DNA of 64,000 bases from Dactylis glomerata (Eukaryota > Streptophyta > Magnoliopsida > Poales > Poaceae), in contig QXEO01002114.1 in assembly GCA_007115705.1 (NCBI GenBank), forward strand, positions 1,488,001 to 1,552,000, given 5' to 3'. The notes beneath the pieces were generated by a model that saw only the letters and a program-made list of their open reading frames with translations, searched no databases and was not told where the DNA came from. A program made the position numbers and the translations under genes. Below, piece after piece: positions 8,560 to 21,117 of the stretch; position 1 is the first letter of the stretch; every line of letters starts with the position of its first letter.

Positions 8560-11500
8560 CATGATGAGCCTGACACAGTAATTGGTATGTTTCAGCTCAA
8601 CAACTTTTCCGCACATGTACTGTTCGATACTGGTGCATCGCATTCATTCATTTCAAGGATATTTGTGGATAGGAATAAAATACCTACAGAAAGTATTAGG
8701 AACCCAATTAAAATAAGCTCACCTGGGGGAGAGATGATAGCAAATTTTGGATGCCACCTATTGACCTTAGAAATTGGGGCATTTAGTTTTCCCACTAGTT
8801 TAATTATTTTGGAGTCACAAGGTTTAGATGTGATCCTTGTGATGATTTGGATGACAGAGTATGAAGGCATCATAGATTGTGCCAAACGAGTCATAACACT
8901 CACAACCATAGCAAAGAAATGCATCTGTTTCAAGTCGACCTTTGAGCTTAAGGGAAGTAAGGTGAACTCTCTTAAGGGGGTTAGTCTAGATGATGTGTCT
9001 GTAGTGAAGGAATATCTGGATGTGTTCCCAGAGGAGTTGTCGGGAATGCCACCGGACAGAGATGTCGAGTTTCTTATTGACTTGATGCCAGGAACTAGGC
9101 CTATAGCTAAGAGACCGTATAAGATGGATGTCGATGAGTTGAAGGAACTCAAGAAGCAACTTAGAGAGCAGCTAGATAAAGGTTTCATTCAACCTAGTTT
9201 GTCATCTTGGGGAGCTCCTGTTATGTTTGTGGAGAAAAAGGATACTAGCAAGAGGTTGGTTGTAGATTACCACTCACTGAATGCAGTAACAATTAAGAAC
9301 AAATATCCTCTACCCAATATAAATGATCTATTTGACTAGATGAAGGGAGCAAAGGTGTTCTCTAAAATTGATCTTCGATCAGGATATTTCCAATTGAAGA
9401 TTCGAAAGCAAGACATACCTAAGACCGCCTTCACCACTATGTATGGTTTATATGAGTATACTGTTATGTTATTTGGACTAACAAATGCGCCGATATATTT
9501 TATGACTATAATGAACAAGGTATTCATGGAGTACTTGGATAAATTCGTAGTGGTTTTCATTGATGACATATTGATTTATTCAAAGGATGACACTGAGCAT
9601 GAGAAACACCTGTGTTTGATCATGGAGAAGCTTAGAGAACACAAGCTATATGCTAAATTTAGCAAATGTGAGTTCTGGCTAAATAAAGTAGGATTTCTTG
9701 GACACATAGTTTCAGCTGAAGGAGTCACAGTGGATCCAAGTAAGGTTGCATCGCTTACAGAATGGGAGTCACCCAAGAACGCGTGACATATTCAGAGCCT
9801 CCTAAGACTTGCTGGATATTACCGGAGATTCATTGAAAACTTTTCCAAGATCGCAAAGCCCATGACGGAACTGTTGAAGAAGGAGAAGAAGTTTGAGTGG
9901 TCTGACACATATGAGGCTAGTTTTCAGGAACTAAAGCAACGGTTGGTGACTGCGCCAGTTTTATGTTTTCCAGATATTCAGAAGGATTTCCAAGTGTATT
10001 GTGACGCTTCCCATCCAGGACTTGGTCGTGTGCTAATGCAAGATGGGAAAGTGGTGTCCTATGCTTCATGTCAACTGAAGCATCCCGAAAGGAATTATCC
10101 CATGCATGACTTGCAATTAGCTTTAGTTGCGCATGCGCTCAAGGTATGGAGACATTATTTAATGGGTAAGCATTGCGATGTGTTCACTGATCACAAGAGT
10201 TTGAAGTATATATTCACTCAGAAAGAGATGAACATGAGGCCAAGGAGATGGTTATAACTCATCAAAGATTATGACTTAAGTTTACAATATCACCCTAGGA
10301 AGGCAAACGTTGTAGCAGATGCACTGAGTCATAAGGCTTACGTAAATGGACTAACCGCACGAGAATTACCATTGGATTTGTGTGAGCAAGTCAAGAACCT
10401 CAGGTTAGAGATAGTACCGCAGGGATATCTAGCATCGATGGAAGTGAAGCCTACGTTGTTGGATAGAATTAGAGAGGCCCAGAAAGGAGACAATGAGATG
10501 GACGAAATAAAAGAGAACATGAGGAACGGGAAAGCGAAAGGATTTTGTGAGGATGAACAAGGGACGCTATGGTTTGAGAAGCGTCTTGTGTGCCCAATGA
10601 TCCTGAGATTAGGAAGTTGATTTTTCAGGAGGCTCATGATTCTCCATATTCAATACACCCAGGGAACACCAAAATGTAAATGGACCTGCGAGAGAGATTT
10701 GGTGGTCTAATATGAAGAGAGAAATTGCACAGTACATTGCTTTGTGCGATGTGTGCAGCAGAGTGAAAGCTGAACATCAAAAGCCAGCTGGATTGTTATA
10801 GCCATTGCTTATACCAGACTGGAAGTGAGACAAGATTGGTATGGATTTCATCATAGGATTACCCAAGACTAGATCAGGATATGATTCTACTTGGGTAGTG
10901 GTTGATCGTTTGACCAAAGTGGCACATTTTATACCAGTGATGACCACTTATACAAGTGCCGAATTGGCTAAGATCTATATGAATAGGATTGTGTGTTCAC
11001 ATGGAGTTCCTAAGGAGATTATTTCAGACAGAGGTACACAGTTTACTTCGCATTTTTGGCGCCAGTTGCATGAATCATTAGGAACTAGACTAGAGTTCAG
11101 CACAACGTTTCATCCGCAGACTGATGGACAGACTGAGAGAGTGAATCAGATACTGGGAGATATGTTGAGAGCTTGTGCTCTGGATTATGGATCTAGCTGG
11201 GATGAAAACTTTCCATACGCGGAAGTCTCATACAAGAATAGTTGCCAATCTAGCATAGAGATGTCTCTATTCGAGGCAATGTACAGCAAGAAGTGTAGAA
11301 CACCGTTGCTATGGGATGGTGTAGGAGAACATAGTCTCTTTGGTCCTGACTTGATTAAGGAAGCTAAGGAGAAAGTTAGACTTATTCATGATAGACTAAA
11401 GGTAGCTCAATCGAGACAAAAGAGTTATGCTGACTCAAAATGCAAGGAAGTGACATATGAGGTAGGAGATAGGGCATACCTCAGAGTTTCACATTTACGT

Positions 11501-11928
11501 GGAGTGAAGAGGTTTGGAATCAAAAGAAAACTTGCACCACGTTTCAATGGGCTGTACAAAATTTTGCATGTAAGGGAGAAGTTGCATATCAGTTGGAGTT
11601 ACCAGAGGCACTGTCAGCGGTTCATAATGTATTTCGTGTTTCACAGTTAAAGAAGTGTCACCCAGAGATGGTAGGTACACTATTGAGAGATACAGTCCCA
11701 CTTAAGGAGGTTCAATTGGTGAGTGACCTCACATATGAAGAGAAGCCTATCAAAATTCTTGAGACAACAAAGAGAGTTACACGCACTAAAACTATCAGAT
11801 TTTGCAAAGTACAATGGAGTCACCATGCTGAAGAGGAAGCCACATGGGAACGAGAGGATGATCTTCGAGAAGACCACCCACACCTATTTGCTAGCCATTC
11901 CGAATCTCGAGGACGAGATTCATATTAA
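8560..11928 (+). pseudogene. Pol of element B: protease, RT, RNase H, integrase, chromodomain
   Basis: Protease shows FDTGASHSFIS near 8622. RT runs about 9000-9780, with SKIDLRSGY and the catalytic FIDDILIYS at about 9555-9581. RNase H has VYCDAS near 9997, but the usual DLELA is DLQLA near 10109, a Glu-to-Gln change of a catalytic residue. Integrase has a zinc-binding region near 10630-10770 and the core aspartates and glutamate in MDFIIGLPK, ISDRGTQF and DGQTERVNQ. The C-terminal chromodomain (VQWSHHAEEEATWEREDDL) ends at 11928 and normally reads histone marks. In-frame stops include 9337-9339, 9784-9786, 10255-10257, 10618-10620 and 10798-10800, with a shift near 11560. This copy cannot encode an active polyprotein. 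Confidence 0.85.
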
Positions 11929-11940
11929 GGGAGGTAGGTT

Positions 11941-13910
11941 TGTAACATCCCTAATTTCAATATTGAAATTCTGTTGTGCATCATGTCATCATTCATATCT
12001 CTTCACTTTTCAAAATCATTTTTTTTTTGTTTTCCATCAAAGTTCCAATGTTTCTTTCAAATTCTCTTATAGCCATTAGGCCAAAATGTCATGTGAATTT
12101 TTTTTGTTTAGCTTTGATTAGTGAAAAGTGTATTCCTGATGGTTTTACTAAGCTACAGGAAATTTCATGAGTTTCCTTATTTTATTTGGCTATTTTAGAG
12201 GTCTAAAACTAAAATAGGAAAAAGAAACAGAAAAAAATAGAAAGAAAAAAAGATACAGACCGCCGGACCGAACATGGCGGGTTCGGCCCAGCAGTACCGC
12301 CCCGCGCGCGCAGCGCACCGGCCTGACAACAGCAGCAAGCGGCGCCCACAGCAGCTCACGCGCCCTTCCTTTCTCCTTTTCTTTTTTCCTTTTTGTTTTT
12401 TTTACCAGCGGGGCCGATGCTGTCATCCCTAACCTCTAGGGAGGAATCCTGTTTGCGTATGTGTTTGGGAGCAAGTCTTGCTCTCAGGCAATCCTAAGTT
12501 TGAGTCCCGAGGGGGACGGATTTAGGTATCTCACGGAGTCTTCTTCTATTAAAAAACGCCATCGGGTGCTAGTGCCTGGGATAGTATTTTTGGTGTGTGT
12601 TTGAGACTGGACCCAAATCCCACAAAATTTGCACCGAATTCATTGGGATTTGCCCCATGCTTTTTTCCCTATAAATACCCCACACCCCCTTCAATTCCGC
12701 GCCCCCACCAAGCCCTAGAATTGGAGCCAGCAGGCCGCAAAAATTCCTCACCGGAGTTCCAAAGACCGCCGCCATTGGAGCTCGGATTCGAGCTCGAACT
12801 GGAGTTCCCCGTCCGCCCTGAGCTCACCCTTTCCTCCATGTTACTCCCCTTGCTGTACTACCATGTCTCACCCTCTTTTCCTATACAACAGAGCACCAGG
12901 ACCACCGGAATCCTTCGCCGGAGTTCGTCTACGACCGCGCCGGTCCAGCCGCCCTTCACTGCTGCTCGGGTACAATTTGATGATGCAAAGGACGTACCCG
13001 AGATCACCATCATCCAAAAAATCTCATCCGCTACTCCATCATCGACAAGGACCGCCGAAATGCCACCAAGGACCCCCACCGAGCCGCCGCCATCGTCGGA
13101 GACCCACGCCACGGTGAGATTCTAGCGAACAAACCCCCGCCATCCGATCGACCTCCGATCCAATGGCTTGTAAAGCTGATCCGCATAAAGGGGTACCAGC
13201 TAACCGGAAGACGCCACATGTCGTGGCATATTCTTGGAATATTCCCGCGGAATAAGTTTTTTGTCAAAAATTTTAGAAAACTTGTAAACTTGCACAATTC
13301 ATAACTTTTGTTCTGTAACTCAGTTTTTTGCAAATAATATACCGTTGGAAATAGAAAAATGAGAAGAACACAGTAAAACTATTACTTTCACCTTTCATGA
13401 AACTTACAGTATGTCAAATTCTGTAACTTTGGTTTTAGTATTTTTGATGTTTTTTGAGCTCTATAAATTATTTTCACTTGTTTCCAGTTGCAAAGGAAGA
13501 TTGATGGTATTGTATAACCAGTAGCACCTATATCAAAAAAATTGGAAATTATTTTCTACTAAAGGCAAATGAAAACTATTTTTGTCTCTATTTATCAATT
13601 ATAAATGGATTTCAAAGTGCATTCAAGGATAAAATGTTTTCTGTCATGCATGCATTCATGTTGTTATGTATTTGCCCTGCTGTGATGCTCTGGATATTTC
13701 TCTTGAATTGATTTCAATGTTTAGATTGTCCGGAGTGCGACGCTTGCGATTGCAACGAGTGTGTGAACGCAAACAACAACCACGGCAAGTTTCACTTCAT
13801 TGTCCCAATATTTTCCTACGCATGTACTTTATTTTTAGTATAGATGCATGAGTAGGATGTTTTTATTTAGTTATATGCTATGCTATGAAAACCTAGTAGG
13901 ATAGCCATAT
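11941..13910 (+). repeat. 3' LTR of element B, first part
   Basis: It begins TGTAACATCCC after the purine tract AAGGGAGGTAGGTT (11927-11940) and is cut at 13910 by element D. It contains TATAAATA at about 12670-12677, a GC-rich region after it with proline-rich chance ORFs, an AT-rich part, and a cysteine-codon-rich patch followed by GGCAAGT near 13782-13788 that resembles a splice donor. The same arrangement is present in LTR J at 55716-58132. Confidence 0.8.
12670..12677 (+). promoter_or_regulatory. TATA box of the element B LTR
   Basis: TATAAATA sits about 730 bp into the LTR, between AT-rich U3 and GC-rich transcribed-type sequence. The J copy has CTATAAGG at the equivalent place (about 56223). 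Confidence 0.5.
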
Positions 13911-14802
13911 TGATACGGGGTGGCCTTCGGACACCTCGGCCTCAAGACCGTCAAGTCCCCCGCGAGGACCCATTACAAGAGCTCGAACTAAAGCCATCCA
14001 TGATAAGGTGAACTTGCTTCTAAACACACTTGATTTAGAACATGCGTTGGATGGTTCGCTACCTCATTGCAATGTCATTTGTGCAGTCTGATATGAACCA
14101 CATGGAGCAATGACCAAGGTCAAGGAACATGAGGAGGAAGCCTGGAAACGCCGCAAGAAGAACCCGGCGCAGAAGACGGACCGGCTAAAGCCGGCCCCAG
14201 CACCGGCTATAGCCAGACTGAACACCGGCCCGGTCTACCCGAGTCAACGCCCCTTTGACCCAGAAGCCACCTATGTAATCTTCCCCTAAATTACCAAACT
14301 GCCCCTAGGTTGTGGCTGCCTATTTATATGGGTCTCTTTCCCCTCTCTAGCTTTTGACAAGAATTAAGATAAGACATGGCATCAGGCCTCACCCCTTGAG
14401 GGAAACCTACTACTAGATCTTCCATCTCGAGTAAACCATCATCCCTCTTTGTTTGGGATCTCTTCTATTTTCAGAATTCTACCTTGAATTGGATCTCTTG
14501 CATACTTGTGTGTGTAATTCAATCCATTGGATTGGTCTCTTCCTCAAGTGGAATTCTATCGCAAGCATATTAATCTCTTACAAGGAATTCTACCCTTGGA
14601 GTCTCTTCCTTGTGATTCTATTGAGTTGGTGAATCAGGGCAATAAGGACAACCGGTGTGTATCTTGTGTGTGTGTGTTTGCCTTCGATTTGTGTGTCATG
14701 TTCATTGTGTTCGTCATGTTCTTCATGTTCATCCTCCTTCCCCACCACAAATCTCATGAATCTGTGAAGATCGGGCCACACCCTTGGGGTCAACCCCTAT
14801 CA
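13911..14802 (+). repeat. 5' LTR of element D (892 bp)
   Basis: It starts TGATACGG and ends CCCTATCA. A likely TATA box TATTTATA lies at 14321-14328. In the frame of the pol tail this LTR encodes GPITRARTKAIHDKVN from 13966, which shows that the pol C-terminus once extended into the LTR. Palindromic CGGCTATAGCCG-like motifs occur at about 14182-14215. Confidence 0.9.
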
Positions 14803-15904
14803 TATGGTATCAGTAGCCTTTGGTTGCCACAGATTTACTCTTGTTTGTGATTTCCACCATAAATTTTGAAAATCCATAAAAATAGCCCCAAAATAGCCTT
14901 AAATTTTAATCTCTTGATTTGTTGAGTTTTTTATGGTTTTGATCCATAGATTTTGTGTCTCAAGTGCTGATCCACCTTCCTTTGCGTTTTGTTATCCTAA
15001 TTCTTCCTTTTTCTTCCGGATTTGAGGATTTTTGTTACCAATTTCTGCCACCAAAGATGAACTGTTCGCGAAAAATCCCGATTCGGCTATAGCCGGTCTG
15101 GGAGCAGCAAATAGCTGGTCTGACCAAGTTTCTCAAAAACTCCAAACCGCCTAAAGCCGGTCTGCACACTGGCTAAAGCCGGCCCTGACTGGTAAACGCT
15201 GATCTTCTTCTAAATTTTCCCTTTCTTCTTCTTTGACAGCCTCTTTTCCTCTGGTGACCTTGTCCTTTGAGAGTGGTTTTCCTAGTGTTGTGAAGCATCG
15301 TACACTTGACCCCGCATCGTGAGAGTGTGTGTTTATACCAAGCTCTAACAAATTTTGAAGTGGACCAAGAGCAAGAGAAAGAGATACTTCCAATCAAAAA
15401 AATAAGAAAGAAATAGTGTGTGTGTTCCATACTTAGTCCACCAAATACAAAAGAGTACACAAGCTTGTAAGCAAAAGGGAGAGTGAGAAGAGAGGCAAGT
15501 GTGCGAATCTCGGTGCTTCTTAATTTTGCAACCAAGCCATGGTCTCTCACGTGTTAGTGCGACATTGAGCGTAGTCTTCATTTGGACCATTTTGTTCATG
15601 CTCTTTTTGTCCGTCGCACTAACCCCCTCTATCTCCACGTGTGTGTTCTTTTTTATCGCCCTTTTGACATTTGAAATTTTTGTATCACCTCCACATTTGA
15701 CAATATACTTTTCTTTTGTACTTTTCGTTTGGCATTTCCACATTTCTTACCCATCCACTATATAGCCTTTTTACATGTGTTCTAACTAGTGCACCACGGT
15801 TGTCCTTGGGTGTTTCATCAATTCAATTGTTTTACTGGACGTGTTTCAAGTGTATTTTCCTCTAACCAACTCACCTTTCAAACTATTTTTCTTCCTTTGT
15901 GACC
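14803..15904 (+). other. Leader of element D
   Basis: It starts with the tRNA-Met primer site TGGTATCAG (14805-14813). It contains a cluster of CGGCTATAGCCGG-like and CCTAAAGCCGG-like motifs at 15081-15185, and pyrimidine-rich AT-rich sequence up to the gag ATG. The open frames in it are on the wrong strand or short; none is recognised. Confidence 0.65.
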
Positions 15905-17960
15905 ATGCCTAGGAAAGAAAAACCTCACGACACCTCGGACCAATTTGAGGAGTCCTTGGACGAGAGACTCAATGAATTCCAAGCTACCAATGACTCAAAG
16001 TTTGATGGCCTCAATGCCACGCTCTGACGACTGGAGGACCACATACTCACAAACGACAACCATCTACTCACCACCAACGAACACCTACTTGCCACCGACA
16101 AAAAGATCGCCGACAACAACCTCACCATCGACAAAGGGTTCGATGACGTCAGCACAAAGTTAGATCAACTCATGTCCTCCTTCGACAACATTGCACACCA
16201 ACGTCAACTCTCAAGGCCGCGTTCATCAAGATTATCTTCCCGCTCCAACCATGTGGGTGACCATGCGCGTCATCAACACCCTCGTCCTCAACCTCAAGAG
16301 CATGGTGCACATGGTCCCCAACGCCACGATGGCAAACAACAAGGCTATCATGAACATCCTCAACAAGCTCAAGAACAACCACAACATGGTGCAACCCATT
16401 TGGTGAATCAAGAACAACCCCAAGCGAACCATCCACCTCAAGGCCAAGCACAACATGGTGCCCCACCCATTGTTAATCAAGAACGGCAACTGCTCCACGT
16501 GGACCAACCACACATTCCCCAACCCAACGTGAACGTCATCCGGCCTCCACACGAAGATGGGCGTCGCCATCTTCCTCATGACCATGATGGTCATCGACAT
16601 GTTCTGCATGATCAAGATGGCCGTCGACCCCATGACACCAACCACTGCCACTTTCAACATGAACTTCCTCATCAACATGACCACCACCGGGCGATAAGTG
16701 AAGATAGTGTGCAACCCTGCCGACACCGCATGAACCACGATGAAGAACCGCAGTTTCAACCACCCCATCGACACCATCACCAATACCTACAAGCCAATGC
16801 AAGACTGCCACATCGACCACTTGATGAGGATGCAAGACCACCTCACCGACCACATGATGAGGATGCAAGACCTCCTCGCCGCCCACATGATGAGGGCGAC
16901 AAGTTTGGCAAACTCAAGTTCACCATGCCCAAGTTCAAGGGAGACAACGACGCCGACGCCTACCTCTCATGGGCAATCAAGGTTGACAAGATCTTTCGTG
17001 TGCACAATTACTCTGAAGAAAATAAAGTTGCAATGGCATCCCTTGAGTTTGAAGACTATGCCAATGTTTGGTGGGAGCAAGTTGTGGCCATTCGTGAAGA
17101 AAACCTAGAAGGGCCAATAGCAACTTGAGAAGAAATGAAGATTGAAATGCACAAGCGCTTTATACCAAACCATTACACCTGCGATCTCTTCAACAAGCTT
17201 CGAAAGCTAACACAAGGCACCAAGTCCGTGGAAGAATACTTCAAGGAAATGGAAATGACCATGATGCGCATCAAGTTGTAAGAACGAGAAGAACAAACAA
17301 TGGCACATTTCTTCAATGGATTGAACTTTCCCATTAAGCACATTGGGGAGTTCCTACCTTACACTACCTTGTGGGAACTTGTGCACCAAGCATCTCGAGC
17401 CGAGCGCCAAATATAAGAAGATGCCAAGTATGAGGGCAACAAGGGTTTCTTCGCCTCCCGTGACACTTCGGCAAGCACACCAATGACAAGACCATCTCCA
17501 AGCATCATCCAAGACCATCTCCAACCCACCACAAACAACAACTCAAGCTCCCACACCTCCTTCAACTGCATCCTCCAAAGCATCAATGACACCACTCAAA
17601 TTAACTTGCTTCAAGTGTGGCGTTCAAGGACACAAGTCATTTGAGTGCCAAAACACAAGGGTTATGATCACCAAGGACAATGGCACCGTTGACTACTAGT
17701 GAAGGCGAGTATGAAGCCTCTGTCCAAGTGGCCGTTGCCATTGAAGCGGATGACATGGGGGATGAAGAGGAACATGTGATATGCACCCACGACACTAGTC
17801 CATCACTTGTTGTCACAAAGGTTTTGACAACTCACTCCCAAGACTTGGAAGACCAAAGATGCAACATCTTCCAAACCAAAGCCGGCATTCATGGCAAGTC
17901 CATCAAGGTGATCATTGATGGAGGAAGTTGCCACAACCTTGCAAGCACTGAGCTATGTAC
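15905..17960 (+). pseudogene. Gag and start of protease of element D, His-rich, split by element E
   Basis: The start is ATG 15905 (MPRKEKPHDTSDQFEESLDERL, coiled-coil-like). A TGA lies at about 16026. From 16172 the frame is open for 318 codons and unusually rich in His, Gln, Pro and Asp, with a threefold 11-residue repeat (DARPPHRPHDE type) encoded at about 16797-16895. The capsid region follows (FTMPKFKGDNDADAYLSWAIKVDKIF, FEDYANVWWEQ), then TGA at 17126-17128, further stops, and a zinc knuckle CFKCGVQGHKSFEC near 17608-17649. The protease active site IIDGGSCHNLAS lies near 17913-17948. Element E interrupts codon-for-codon after ELCT at 17960, and the frame continues at 37028. Confidence 0.8.
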
Positions 17961-18885
17961 TGATAGGGCGAAGATGTCCGATCTTTCGATGAGATCTTGA
18001 TATGTCGATTTGGTGGGTGGAGTTCGTGCTTGACAATCCGACTACACGTGCGAAGCTCGTGCGCCAATGCAATCGCTAGGACAATCTCCGGGAGTTACTA
18101 ATCTTGCGGATGCACGATCAGCCTGACCATCGAGGGTCTTAATTCCTACCTGAAATCGAGAACAAGTAAGAACTAATACTGCAATCAAGATATTGCGGAT
18201 GAAAGATGTATGCTTTATTCAAAAGGTGGAATTCCGAATAGGCGGTCTTCTTCTGGGCGATTGGCCTCAAAAGTCGAGCTCGTAGTTGTAGCAATGGCTA
18301 ACTTAAGTCTAATCAAAATCCGAGTTCTAATGACGGCTACGGGGGGTATTTGAGGAGGAAAAGGTAGGGGTGCGACCAGCCATGGGTATGGTGGTCGAAC
18401 GGAACCCTAACAGGCCTTTTCTTCTCAAATTCGGACTCCTAAAAGTGGCTGTCTTATTTGCTGCGAAAATTACATGGGCCTGGCCCAAAAATAAAAGTGA
18501 CGCAGCACCATATTTATCTAAGGATGAATTTATGAAGTAGTTCTTTGTATATTTCGTCCAAGTCTTCATCCTTCATTATGGTGGCTTCAAAGTTCTGAAA
18601 TCTCCACTCGTGGCATCTTCTTCAATCCTCAAACGCTTGCTGCCATCTCCATGCACGATCATGCTCCAATGCTTGTCCCTCTCATCCATGCTAGGTCCAT
18701 CATTTCTAAGAGTAACAAACATATCTGATTTAGGCAGCATCATATTCTCATGTATGTGAGAAAGAGTTCCAAGAAACGAAAGTACCTGATAGTTAAGTTG
18801 CTTGGCACGAGCTCGAGTGATGGGTCCTTATATGTGTTCCGCTGTAGGTGCAGCAGTTGTATCAATAGATGGGATGTCCTCATCA
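17961..18885 (-). repeat. 3' LTR of element E (925 bp)
   Basis: In element orientation it starts TGATGAGGACATCC after the purine tract AAGAAGGGGAGCA and ends CCCTATCA. The pol frame enters it. In this copy a TAA at 18828-18830 replaces the CAA of the 5' LTR copy, immediately before the GPITRARAK motif. Confidence 0.9.
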
Positions 18886-19671
18886 TGCTCCCCTTCTTGA
18901 ATTGAAGTCGTCCTCGATGCAACCTCATCTTCTTCACCGAAGTAAGGTTTTAAATCTGCAATGTTAAATGTAGGACTTACCATACCAAAATCTGCAGGAA
19001 GCTCAAGTTTATATGCATTATCATTGATTTTCTCTATCACCTTAAAAGGACCATCAGCACGTGGCATTAACTTAGACTTGCGCAAATCAGGAAAACGATC
19101 TTTGCGCAAATGCAACCAAACAAGATCACCAACCTCAAACACAACATGCTTTCGTCCCCTATCCCCAGCAACTTTATACTTAACATTCATGCGTTCTATG
19201 TTGTCTTTAGTAGTTGCATGCAATTTTAAAATCAATTTAGCACGTTGTGTAGCATCGAAATTATTTTGCACTGAAGATGGTAAAGGCAACAAATCAATAG
19301 GTGCACGTGGAACAAAACCATAGACAATCTGAAAAGGGCTCATCTTTGGGGTAGAATGCAGCGAACGATTATAAGCAAATTCAATATGAGGCAAACACTC
19401 TTCCCACAATTTTAAGTTCTTCTTTAAAACAGCCCGCAATATGGTAGATAAAGTTCTATTAACTACTTCAGTTTGTCCATCAGTTTGGGGATGACATGTA
19501 GTACTAAACAGCAATTTAGTCCCCAACTTAGCCCATAAACATCTCCAAAAGTGGCTAAGAAATTTAGTATCACGGTCAGAAACAATAGTATTTGGCACAC
19601 CATGCAAACGAACGATATCACGAAAAAAAAATCAGCAATGTGCGCAGCATCATCGGTCTTGTGACAAGGAA
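18828..19671 (-). pseudogene. Integrase C-terminal half and tail of element E (downstream of inserted C)
   Basis: This is the continuation of the E pol after element C. It contains the integrase core residues in VSDRDTKFLSHFW and CHPQTDGQTEVVNRTL, a conserved VVFEVGDLVWLHLRKDRFP block, and the tail GEHDEDIPS that runs into the LTR and stops at 18828. A run of nine A (T on the coding strand) near 19622-19630 shifts the frame just after the point where C is inserted. The main part of pol lies at 30959-33447. Confidence 0.85.
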
Positions 19672-19676
19672 TAAAG

Positions 19677-20573
19677 TGATGAGTACATCCCTACTATTTT
19701 TCCATCTCCACTCCGTGATGATGACAAGCAAGTTGCTGCAAAGAAGAAGTCCAATGATGAAATCAGAATTGGACCTATCACACGAGCTCGTGCAAAGTTA
19801 ATAGAACAACAGGTGAATTTGCTCCTAATAGAATCTGATTATTTTGTTAATGAGAATTGTTTACTGCCTAAGTCTTTGTGTGTTTGCATACTCAGGTTCA
19901 TGGGAGAAGAAGGCATAGCACGAGGGAGCGAGGAGTTGAAGCAGCTGGAGCAAGACGTGATGATCATACCCATGGACGCGAGGGAGGAGAGGGAGGCCGG
20001 CGACCAGCATGAGGAGGAGGAGGACATCACGCAGGAGGCTGCATATGGCGCATCACCAAGTGTTTGTGCGCCATACACCTAAGGCCTGCGCGCCTAGTTG
20101 GCTGCACCCAACCATTGGGTCAGTTTGTATCACATAAGGTTGAGTCGAACCACGTTAGAGGACCAGGTCAGGTCGGCTGCCCTTTGGCCAGCCGCACCCC
20201 CCCCCATATATTAAGTGCCTATGCGCCATAGAGAGGTTAGACCACGTTTAGAACAAAACCCTAGTTCTTGAGACTGCTGTAAGCATTCATCTTGAATTCT
20301 TGTCTCCAATTCGTTTCGATCTGGAGATTACATACTGCAAGTTAAGTGTGATCTGCTGTTCCATTGGGAATTAGTGAATTGCAATTATACCGTTTCGTGG
20401 TCGACGGCTATGTTGCGCAAGTGTGTGAAGTCGTGAATATCCGAAGGGTAGAGAGCTGATGCATTGGCATCAGGGATCTAGCGAGGAGAGATCATCGGCG
20501 ACACCAAGTTATCTATCTATCTATCATCATCACTACCACAAGCTTACTGAGAAGATCGGGCCACCCCATATCA
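19677..20573 (+). repeat. 5' LTR of element C (897 bp)
   Basis: It starts TGATGAGTACATCC and ends CCCATATCA. Compared with the 3' LTR it has an extra pair of TCTA repeats near 20513 and a longer C-run near 20200. It belongs to the same family as the solo LTR at 7292 and the LTR of element H. Confidence 0.92.
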
Positions 20574-21117
20574 TCTTGGTATCAGATTTCCAGTGTTTCC
20601 TCGGTAAGCATCCACCAGATCATCCGTAGATTAGTTGTGATTTTCATCCTATCCAGAAAAGCCAAAAAAAAAATTAGGGTTCATAGTATTGCCATAGCCT
20701 AGATTGCATCTTAGATTGGTTTTAGTTGCTGGTCGTTTTTCCTTCTTTGATCCGATCTGTTTCTTGTTCCATAGGAGTCTAGGTTCTAGTCGGTTTTAGG
20801 TGTTGGATCTGAGATGTGTTTTCCACCGAGTCCACTATCATCTCGGGTTGTTTCCGCCGCCTTTGTTCTGATTCGAGTCGGCCCGTCTGCTACCGATCTT
20901 CGATCGCTCACCATCAGACAAAGGACGTCGATCTGTCTGGTATCGAGCGTGGGCAGCGATCGCTCTCGACCAGACACCGCGGCCACGCTTGTCTGGTCCA
21001 GCGCGTTGGCCATCTTGCTCAGAGTCCTGCCGCGGCACGCGTTCCGTGCGTTCTCCTACCGTGGTACAAACCCGAGTCTTTCTCGTTTTCTTTCAAACCG
21101 AGTCCACATAGCGTACC
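20574..21117 (+). other. Leader of element C, first part
   Basis: It holds the primer site TGGTATCAGA (20577-20586) and then GC-rich sequence with CGATCG-type palindromes (about 20895-20975). It is cut at 21117 by element F2 and resumes at 24748-25415. No gene is seen. Confidence 0.7.

Noticed and set aside
12595..13125. 176-codon proline-rich open frame in the B 3' LTR
   Set aside because: It lies in GC-rich LTR sequence with other open frames on both strands. The equivalent frame in LTR J (55934-56653) has different content, so coding is not supported.
14805..14813. tRNA gene remnants at TGGTATCAG sites
   Set aside because: These short matches lie 2-3 bases inside LTRs and are primer-binding sites; no tRNA cloverleaf surrounds them.
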